From NCBI GenBank assembly GCA_003117195.1, contig BDSI01000090.1, positions 1 to 64,000 on the forward strand: DNA of 64,000 nucleotides, in the 5' to 3' direction. Positions within the stretch are counted from its first letter, which is position 1; each line of letters begins with the position of its first letter. Shown here piece by piece: positions 24,539 to 32,733 of this stretch. Origin of the DNA: Eudorina sp. 2006-703-Eu-15 (Eukaryota; Chlorophyta; Chlorophyceae; Chlamydomonadales; Volvocaceae). The notes below the pieces were generated by a model. The model was not told the origin of the DNA. It did no database searches and saw only the letters and a list, made by a program, of their open reading frames with translations. The position numbers and the translations under genes were made by a program.

Positions 24539-26929
24539 TCGTACGTACCTACCAAACAGCGGCGCGCCTACCTACTCTTACCTCGGGGCCCACTGTACGC
24601 TGCTGCTGCCCGCCGGCGGGCCCTCGCCTGCCTTCCGTCTTTCAGGTTCTGCCGGATGCATGGTACGCTTTGTTTGTTGGAGACAATATATAAAAGCTAG
24701 CCAGCCCACCCGAATGCACATAGCAACACTTTGAATTCATCAGGGGTCTGTTCATCGATATAGTTTATAGCTGCTGCTGCACTACTCTCGCTCCGTCGCC
24801 TGCTCGCTGCTCGCCAGTCTTGCTTGCTTGTCCTGACGCGAAGCCACGCTGCGAGCCGACACGCGAGGTGGGTGCATGCGTGGGATACGGTCTGGTGCGT
24901 GATGCTTGGGCTCTCAATCTACGTACGATTAATGACGACTGACGACTGAGAGCCCAAGCAAGTCGTTGATCGATACCTATGTAACCTACCTATATATGCT
25001 GCCTCACGAATGTACGTATGTAATGCACGCAGGCACACTAGCTAGCCACCGATGCCCGAACTGGTTTTCTATTTGGCAGCGGGGGACAACCCCTACGAAA
25101 TCTGCAAGCGGACATTCAAGAACGGGATGTGGTATACGAGGATGAAGTACCACGGCCCGCTGACCAACGGCAAATCCTCCAACGGCTACCTGACTGAGCA
25201 GTCGGCTAGACACCTGCCGGAAGGGGCTAGGTTGGTTATTGAGGTTAGCGGTTGACTTTAACCTACCTAGCTATCACTGTTTCCGTCGCAAATAAGCAAG
25301 ACGGAGATAGAACGAATGAAACAGGCTCATCAGCAGCCCAAGCTGAGCACGCATAGCATGTTGTCAGTTAGTTGGTTGGTGTGACGCGCGAGCGGACGAG
25401 CGACAAGTACGTACCCACTTCATTTTGGACATTGTGGGTATGTAGTTGATGTATGATGAACTGGATGGTACATACAGTCTTCATCATTCGTTGTATGTGC
25501 TCGAGTCCGTCGTGTTGGTTGTACTTCTGCTGCTTCTCGTTAGTGATATGGGGTTGACTCTTGACTGCGTGCAGTGGTTTAGGATCAGAACAGCGATCAC
25601 AACAGCGTACTCCATCAATCCGCCATACTCGCTCGACAATTTCCTGTAACAATGTAAGGCTGAGTTTTGCGTGAGCGAGACTTGGATGGCTTACTTGTCT
25701 CCTTGATTGGCACCGTCTGCATCATATTGCTCATATTCATCCGTCAGTCAGCAGCCTAATGAACGTACAGAATCACAGGGTGGCGGAAACCCCGCCACCC
25801 GTCGGTAGGTGGAGCAATGTGTCTGATTGCTGGTCTGACAATTGCCAGTGGTCAGTGTAGCCATAATACGTCCCTGGTAGGGTGCGGGCGGCAATGAGGC
25901 TTGGCGGCGGCCTGCTGCGGGGCTTGGTTGCTTCCGAGCTGGAGGGTCGCCTGCTGCTGGGAACAGACATTGCACAAAAAACAGCAACGTAGCAGTGGAA
26001 CAACAATTCCTTGCACGCACGCATGGCCCCGCATTAACTTGTTGCAGCCCGTGCGTGGCAGCCTGCCGGGAACGGATGACGTCCGTGATGCGCGCGAAAC
26101 CAGTGTAGCAGTTACAATCGGTGGGAGAGGGACGGAAGCATGGCTGCATGGTCGAACAGTTGATGGGAGAGGGCTCGGATCACGTTCTACGTAGCAACAC
26201 GTACCCGCCTGCTGCGAACGGGCGTTGCGCATAAACCAGTGTAGCAGTTGGTGGGAGAGAGCAGCATGGATTTGATGGCCCCACGTCGTGTTACAGCCCG
26301 TAGCCGCCTACTGGGGAATCAGTGTACGGTAGCAGTTGCAGTCGGTGGGAGGGGGCAGCATGTGAGGGTAGCAACCCGCAACCGCCTGCTGGGAACAGGC
26401 GTTGCGCGCAAATACCAGTAGTGTAGCACTTGATGGGAGCAGGCAGCGGGCTTGCCGTGTGGTGTACGGCGCTTCGAGCGGTCGTCGTCCGTACGACAGC
26501 TCCTCAACGATCCAGCGCCCGGTTGCCCAACATCACCCCGCTGTTAAGAAGCAACTTTGCCATATCGCGATCAGAAGTGCGCCGTGTATGTGCAAGCCCT
26601 TTCGGAAAGCTGCTGGTTGTGACGGAGTGAGCAACCGATCGGGGACCGACACTTCATTCGGGGGCGTCACGCACGCAGGACAAAGGCCTGTTAAACTGCT
26701 GCCGCATATTGACTATGTACGTAAGTCTCGTGTGTTCAGAATTTACTTTCCTGTGGGTCATTTCCCTGGCTGTCAATTTAAAGAGGCCCATCGGTTAAAG
26801 CCGCAATGACTCACAATAATTTGACACAATGATTATTATCTTCATGTGGAATGCGTTGAGTATATGGACTCTTGCAACGCGGCAGAGCGCAGCAATGTTG
26901 GACGGCCGATCGACCCATCATCACGATTG
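24539..26929 (+). repeat. Array unit 10 (sub-family B, truncated)
   Basis: B-type copy truncated 2391 bases into the unit, at the sequence CATCACGATTG. All other units continue from there with CGCTCGAG; this one runs into a telomere-like tract. It reverts to the A-type base near 26746 and has the CATGTGG variant seen only in unit 4. Confidence 0.95.
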
Positions 26930-26997
26930 AACCCTAGAACCCTAGAACCCTAACCCTAAACCCTAGACCCATCATCACGATCGACCCATCATCACGA
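26912..26997 (+). repeat. Triple 15-mer at the array/chromosome junction
   Basis: GACCCATCATCACGA occurs at 26912-26926 (array end), 26966-26980 and 26983-26997, the last two immediately after the telomere-like tract. The 15-mer is native to the array unit, so short array fragments were copied to the far side of the tract. This looks like a templated-insertion or microhomology repair scar. Confidence 0.85.
26930..26966 (+). repeat. Interstitial telomere-like tract
   Basis: Thirty-seven bases made of CCCTAGAA, CCCTAA, CCCTAAA and CCCTAG units. On the minus strand this reads CTAGGG, TTTAGGG, TTAGGG and two TTCTAGGG, a mixture of plant/algal telomere-repeat lengths. The C-rich strand on + means that, if it was once a chromosome end, the end faced left, toward the array and away from the genes. 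It could instead be a telomere fragment captured during break repair. Confidence 0.8.
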
Positions 26998-27984
26998 CCA
27001 CCCTCGCGTTCCACCGAACTTCGCGTCGCCCGCACTCCGATCAACACACTGCGCGCGTTACCACCCGGAGGAGGCACCCGCAGGTCCGCGCACCAACACC
27101 CTACCTGTCGGCAGTTCGCGGGGACTCCTCCCCTGACCAGTCCTCCGCCCGCTGCGTCCCCGTGTCCCGCGTCCCCAGCACCCTGCCCCACCCTGCAGCT
27201 CCAGGGTGACCCCCGCGCAGCAGATGGACCCCGAGCACGACAACTGCGACTGCAGCGGTGACGGCCAAACCCGCCGACTGTGACTGAGACGGCGGGCAGG
27301 ATGGCACCGGCCCCGCACGACCCTTTCCGCGGCACCGGGAACACCTCATGACCGCACTCCGCGACTTACTGCAACGGTCTCGCGGACCCTTCTTTTAATG
27401 CCGCGCACTCCTTCGCACCTCGTGGTTCCGCGTGACCTCATGCCCTTGAGTGAAGGTGTTGAGAAACACCGGGTTCTACTGCCTCCGCCTGCATTGCACC
27501 CACGTCTGAAGTCTGGACGGACGCATCTGGCATGCAGCAGGGGCCGATATCGCAGGGCTCCGGGATCGACGGTGACTCCGCACCCACCCACCCACCCGCG
27601 CTCCGCACCTGGCACCGTCTGGTGCACCGACTCGCTCGTCCTCGGATCAACCTCCGACATCACCCCCGCTGCAGCACCTCTTCCCTCGCCTCCTCATGCG
27701 CACGTGCGACTTGCATGAGCACGGGATAAGGCCCTCCGCCCGGGGCATGGGGACGGTCCAAGGCGGGCGACAGCTGTAATGTAACCGTACCAAGGTGGAC
27801 CCGTATCCCGACCGGGTGTTCCAACGGGCCCAGATAGCGCGTAGGCGCCTCATCTCATCAACCCCTACCAAGGACTGCACACCCATCCTCCACCACCCGC
27901 GGGGGGGTCACGCAGCCATACCGGCCAACACACCAGGTTACCAGCGCGCCAGGGTTGCCTCTCCTGGAAATCGCGCCAATCACA

Positions 27985-28090
27985 CGGCGGTGAGGGGACG
28001 GGGATTCGAACCGCCGGTCTCTGGACATAATCTCTGGACAGCTGTGCCGCCCTCCCGTTCCGTAGCACTCCGCCGCCTCACCCCAGCGGC
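27985..28090 (-). repeat. tRNA-like / SINE-like segment with Pol III box B
   Basis: Read on the minus strand this carries GGTTCGAATCC, an exact match to the Pol III box B consensus, about 55 bases after an A-box-like GGCGGAGTGC. A 7-bp outer stem GGTGAGG/CCTCACC is possible. The T-arm has two mismatches and does not abut the outer stem correctly, so a functional tRNA is unlikely. A tRNA-derived SINE or decayed tRNA (long variable arm, Ser/Leu-like spacing) is the best reading. Confidence 0.35.
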
Positions 28091-29084
28091 CCAGACCTCC
28101 TGCGGGTCAGGACAGCGTCGGCGCCGGCCCCACCGCGCGGAGATCCCCACCGATGGGGACTGAAAGGAGAACAACACGTCCGTTAAATCCTAAGAAATTA
28201 CGAGGGTGCCTGGTCAAGCCACAGCGTGCAGGGTAGGGTTCGGGGAGCCTGCGTTGTGCAGAGCCGAGAGCCACACCTGTAGTCCTGCAGTATGTCCGTC
28301 GGGGCACCGGCCGCTGCTCTCTCCACGACCCACTTCGCATTCCGTGTCAGGGTTTACTCCCCGATCCTGATACGCCTACGGAACCTCTCTCCACCTCGTC
28401 CATTACCCCATCTTCCGCTCACCCCTCCCTCCGGCGAGGGCCCCCCGGGTCGCCGCCCCGCGCACCTGTCTGGCACGTCCCATGCCGCCCCTGAAGAGAC
28501 GCCCGGGACCCCTCCCTCGACCCACCCTCTCTCCCACCCACCCACCCACCCGAGGGATCCACCTCCCTCCACACCCATCCACCCACCCGTCGCGTTGCCC
28601 AGAGGGTAAAGGTTGCGGCGGGGTTCCGGAGCCAGAAGGTGAGATCGTACAGTCATATCTCGTGCTGACAGTCGGCGGGTTTATACAGTACCCCGCCCGG
28701 GGGGCCCTATCAATGATGAATGATGTTACAGTGGACCCCGAGGGTCATCGGTGACAGCTTCCTCGCCACACACTGCAAAAACGAAACCGCGCCACCGTGC
28801 CGCACCAGACACGCTCCACGTATGCACCGAAACATCCGCCATTTCGGATCCTGACCTCCGTGAGGCAGCCGCGTTGCTGCAGCGCGAACTGAATGGCCCC
28901 CAGCGTCAAGGCTCTCAGGACCCGGCGGGCTCGGCACCACGAAGTTGGTGACTGGAAGACTTTCCGAATCTACGTATGGTAGTTGCATGGCCCGACAGCA
29001 GCCATTCCGCCGGACACCGAGGAGCGAGCACGAGGGTGGGCTTGCAACTACTCCGACGCAGGTCGTCTACATGGGGCGTTGGCG

Positions 29085-29089
29085 TTACA
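29085..29089 (-). terminator. TGTAA polyadenylation-type word after the G-patch gene
   Basis: TGTAA on the minus strand, about 143 bases past the TGA of the G-patch gene. TGTAA is the usual polyadenylation word in Chlamydomonas and relatives. A single five-base word is weak evidence. Confidence 0.3.
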
Positions 29090-29231
29090 GAGGTCACGAG
29101 CTGGCGGGCAGAATGACTCGCCCACCCGACCACCTCGTCACGCTATCCAACCAAAACCTCGAAGCCCCCGGGCGGCATCCCCCTTCCCTCCACCTTCCGC
29201 CACACCCCCCCCCCGCCTTTCACAACCCGCG

Positions 29232-32222
29232 TCAGGAACCCCCCTCCTCGTCGTCGTCCGAATCCAGCCCAAAGCCGGCCGCCATCGGCGCTGCCCCCCC
29301 GGCCTTGGCGGGCCGCCCCGGCAGACCCATGGGCCCCCCGGGTCGTTTGAGCCCACCCCGCGCCAGAGCGCCGCCTCGCCCTCCCCCGCCTCGCCCTCCC
29401 CCTCCCAAACCCCTCCCCGTACCCAGACCGAAACTGATGCCCCCCGCCGGCGCCCCCATCCCGGCATCCCCCTCTGCAGTAACCGCTGCGACAGTCCCCT
29501 CCTGCTGCACCCCACTGCTGCTGCCGCCGGTGGCTGCGGTGGTGGGCGGCAGCTCCGGCCCAGGAGCAGCCGGCGGCAGCGGCGGCGGCCCCGGCGGTAA
29601 CGGCGGCTGCGGCGGCAGGTCCGTCGGCAGCGGCGGCAGCGGCGGCGCCTCCGGTCCCCCACCCGGCTGCTGCTGCGGTTGCTGCTGCTGTTGCCGCTGC
29701 CGCTGCTGCGCCGCCTCTATTTGCTTCTGCAGTCTCGCCATATCCTTGTCCGCCACCCGCTGCTCCCGGCGCTGCCGCTCCCCGCGGTTGCGCTCCGCCA
29801 TGGCGGCCTTGGTCTCCGCGAGGCGCTTGCGGTGGTGGTGGTCGTAGGAGGAGAGGTGCTCCTCCAGCTGCTTCGCGGTGGAGTACTGCTTGTCGCACAC
29901 CTGTGTGGCACCCGCACCGCGTCAGCACCACCGTCACCGCCACCGCGAACCCCTCACCGCATGCATCACCCGACCCAACCGTCCCACCTCCGCCCGTCCG
30001 CCTCGCCCCATGACCTCACCCACCTACCAGTGACAAATGGCGATTGGACGACAGTGCCTCTGCCACTGACAATGGAACGACGACACCCCCCTCCAGACCC
30101 CGCCCCTACTACGTTCTCGATAATTTGTGCTGTCTGGGGTGTGGTCCGTCTTCGTGCTGTCGCGCGTTGGTTGGTCCGGGATGGGTCCGGCGGCGACGCG
30201 GTCGCCCGAGGTAACGGTGAGCGCATAATTCAGGTATGTATCGTAAGTAACTTGGGTCGCGTATTGACTCCTGTGCCACGCATCGGTTCCCCAATCCTTA
30301 CCCCGCCCCTCGGCGCCCTTCCCCCCGGATCCTTCGTCCCAGCACTCGTCTTAGTGCTCCCACCGCCCTGCCCCCGCCCCATTTCGCCATCGAGCGCTGC
30401 GCGCCAGTCCTGGACTTGGTTCCCGCCCCAGCCCTCCGCCCACCCTTACCATACCCACCCTCCGCCTCCGCCCCCCACTTCCCACCCCCCCCCCAGTCCC
30501 CCACCCCCCCACCCCCCCACCTCGCAGTAGAAGGTCTGCAGCATCTCCTTGACGTCCTCCGCCCGTTTCTGCAGCACCTCCGCCACCGCCTCCCGCCGCC
30601 TCGCCGCCTCCTCGTCCTCCTGGGCCGCCACCTCTATCTCCAGCCGCCGCCGGGCCGCCGTCGCCTCCGCCGTGTGCGTGTCGTCCTCCTCCTGACCAAG
30701 CGGGTGGGTAAGGGGGGGTGGGTAGGGGGGTGGGTAGGGGTAGGGGGTTGAAGTCTGAGCCGCGGGAGACGAGGAGTCCAGCTTGACCGTCGATGTCGAC
30801 GGATTGTGTGTGTGCGTGTGTGTGCGTTTAGGGAGGTTAGCATACTCGCACTACATCTAGGTAACGCTTCCCTTTTCGGGGTCCGCCGTAACGCTCATTC
30901 ATTCATTTCGGGCTGCTGGGAGGGGACCGGCCTGACCTGTTCCCCGACCGCCTGACCGCCTGGGTCCGCCCACCTGCCTGCTGGCCGCTCCCGGAGGTCC
31001 TCTGCGCCCTCCCACACACCACCTTCCCCTCCACCCACCTTGTCCGTCTCCGGCCCCCAACCCCACATCCAGCCCCATGGCGCAGAGCCCCCCGTCCCTG
31101 CGCGAAGAACCCCCGCAGCCCAGCCCCAACAAGCCGCCCACAACACCCCCTTTCCTCAACCCCTAATCAAATAGCCTGCGGTGTGAACCGTAACATCGTT
31201 GATATATGAACAGCCCCTCCCCCATGCCGGGCCCCCAAATACACACACCTGCTTGCCCAGCCCCAGCCGCACCCCGGCGTCCACTCCCGCCTTGACGGGC
31301 TCCACGATGCCGTCCTCCTACGTGAATGGGGGGAGGGTGGGCGGAAGGGAGGTCCGGGGGAGGGGGGAGGGGGTAACGGGGACGGGGTTGAGTGGGGTTC
31401 GGTCGTGGAAGAGGGTGTGATGTGGCAGGGGCGGGGCGGGGACGCGACGACCCAGGAAGCGGAGGGAGGCAGGGCACACGCGACCGGACGGATGGCCGGA
31501 GGGATGGATGGATCCACATCCGCTGAGCTACATGGACGGCCATGGGGTGCGGGTGTCGAGGTGCGGTGGCAACGCGGAAGGACTGCCGCCCAGACGGACT
31601 GGGCTCAGGGGGGTGGGTGCTGCGGGCAGCGGCAAGGAAAGGCTACCCAGGGACGTCGTGGAAGCGGCAAAGGACTCCGTGGGGTCACTCGCGGCACATC
31701 CCAGGAGTGGGACGATCACGGGTGACCTGTGTACGGCAGCGCAGAAGAAAGCGGGACGTGGGAGCAGGCTGTGCGGATGCCGCAGCGACGTGTAAGATTT
31801 GGAATGGTCGCTATTATTCAAAGGGGGGTGGGATGCGGCCGGTTTGTTTGAGCCCACGGGCGGGTTGGTGAGGGTGATAAACCATCTCGTATGGGTGCAG
31901 TTCCGGTTGGAATGCGGACCCTAACCGCACGTGCCTGCTTGCCGAGTCCTTTCCCCTCCTTCCATCCCATCTTCTGGAGGAGCTTGAAGCCTATGTTCGA
32001 CGTCCCCAGAGGCGCCGCGGCGTCGCCTGGCTGGGGTCCATCGTCATCTCCTCCGGCACCGGGGGGCCTCGCCCAGTTATCATCGTCGTCGAGACCCCTT
32101 CGCCTGCTCTCTTGATACGCATTCGTCCACTCATCTCCTCGCGGCGCTGCGAGGCGGGGGTCAACAACCGCAACGCCGGGAAAGAGAGAACTTGGCACGC
32201 CAGGCTGCTGCGAAGGATTCAT
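29232..32222 (-). CDS. GPATCH8: GPATCH8-like G-patch and C2H2 zinc-finger protein
   Basis: Four exons, all in phase 0: 32222-31935, 31317-31249, 30691-30521 and 29900-29232, giving 398 residues. An in-frame TAG lies two codons before the ATG. Residues 73-96 are a G-patch core (NIGFKLLQKMGW, EGKGLGKQ), continued across the first intron by EDGIVEPVKAGV and RLGLGKQ. A helical charged segment follows (120-172). A U1-type C2H2 finger has Cys175, Cys178, His191 and His197 (FYCEVCDKQY ... HLSSYDH), followed by a basic helix. The tail is Gln/Pro/Gly-rich with an acidic end (DSDDDEE). The order G-patch, helix, finger is that of plant and animal GPATCH8 proteins, nuclear factors linked to RNA processing. 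The first intron uses a GC donor (CAG|GCACGTG). Intron 3 holds a 197-bp dispersed element in antisense. The gene is divergent from the coiled-coil gene at 32734. Confidence 0.85.
30107..30303 (+). mobile_element. 197-bp dispersed element, copy 1 (intron 3 of the G-patch gene)
   Basis: Begins TACTACGTTCTCG and ends near CCCCAATCCTTACCC. A second copy, about 96% identical (seven differences), lies inverted at 33736-33932. Copy 1 is flanked by CCCCGCCCC on both sides (30098-30106 and 30301-30309), a possible 9-bp target-site duplication if the element ends at 30300, although the neighbourhood is C-rich. There are no terminal inverted repeats, no ORF and no poly-A tail, so it is probably non-autonomous. 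It is antisense to its host gene. Confidence 0.6.
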
Positions 32223-32733
32223 GGGCTAGTTGATGATCCGTTTGGATGTCCTCCTAAATTGTGAACGAGGCCATGCTGGTGGCCACAATTGACCTATTTG
32301 AAACAGGCTGAACGACGTCTTCAGTTAATAAGACCGTTAAGCTATCCCAGACATATGACTATGGAAATAATCCCATTCAAACGCGCCCTTCGATGAGAAT
32401 TTGCGAAGGCAAGAAGGATGACATAAGTCTAACGAGCAACGACGTGCACGACACAATCGTTAATGCAAATGAATGTTATCGGGCAGTTTTGTAAAACACA
32501 GTGTACATCTAACCATACAATATTTCTACGTAGGTAAAAGATATCTTGGTCTCGCCGTGTTACCTTTTTTCCAAGTACCATCGGCCCCTCTTTTGGAAAT
32601 GGTTTCCTTGTGACACGAGACAACAGTATGCCACCGTTGTCATAATGCGCCTGATGTCATCCATCTATCCTTAGAACCAGCGCCAACGTTGCCAATCGCT
32701 GCTTAACAACGCCGCGTGGAGCAGCTGTAAAGG
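32223..32733. promoter_or_regulatory. Divergent intergenic region / shared promoter
   Basis: The 511 bases between the start codons of two divergent genes (G-patch leftward, coiled-coil rightward) are clearly more A/T-rich than the flanking exons. A GACGTC palindrome (ACGT core) lies near 32308. There is no convincing TATA box in either direction. Both 5' UTRs and any shared promoter must fit here unless untranslated exons exist. Confidence 0.5.

Larger units (their letters stand above)
1..26929 (+). repeat. Subtelomere-like tandem array, ten copies of a ~2.73 kb unit
   Basis: Ten direct copies were located by the recurring start word TCGTACGTACC at 1, 2720, 5448, 8176, 10905, 13631, 16359, 19082, 21810 and 24539, giving unit lengths 2719, 2728, 2728, 2729, 2726, 2728, 2723, 2728, 2729 and a truncated 2391. 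Copies differ by few substitutions, plus one-base changes in G/C runs. Units 7-10 share about ten diagnostic bases that units 1-6 lack. Base composition is far less GC-rich than the genes to the right. No long ORF, transposase, reverse transcriptase, rDNA or CRISPR-type spacer is visible. Position beside a telomere-like tract suggests a subtelomeric array, comparable in kind (not shown homologous) to long subtelomeric tandem repeats known in Chlamydomonas. The real copy number may be larger, because the window begins at the unit boundary. Confidence 0.97.
26998..29231. other. Gene-poor transition between array and first gene
   Basis: About 2.2 kb with no coherent coding frame on either strand. 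The ORFs present are GC-driven and overlap on both strands. It contains CACC/CCCA-rich stretches (27580-27600, 28530-28590) and one tRNA-like segment near 28040, and its right end is the 3' flank of the leftward GPATCH8-like gene. Nothing else was identified. Confidence 0.5.

Noticed and set aside
1..26929. CRISPR-like periodicity
   Set aside because: The period is 2.73 kb, whole units are repeated and there are no short repeat-spacer alternations.
1..26929. Ribosomal DNA array
   Set aside because: No stretch resembling 18S, 5.8S, 25S or 5S rRNA was seen, and the unit is too short for a nuclear rDNA repeat.
26930..26966. True chromosome terminus at this point
   Set aside because: Only 37 bases of mixed repeats, with unique sequence on the gene side and more than 26 kb of array beyond it. 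It is interstitial.
27985..28090. Functional nuclear tRNA gene
   Set aside because: The box B is good, but the T-stem has mismatches and the acceptor stem is two bases out of register.
28945..29847. 300-codon plus-strand Pro/Gly-rich frame
   Set aside because: It is the antisense shadow of the last exon of the GPATCH8-like gene, which carries the recognisable zinc finger.
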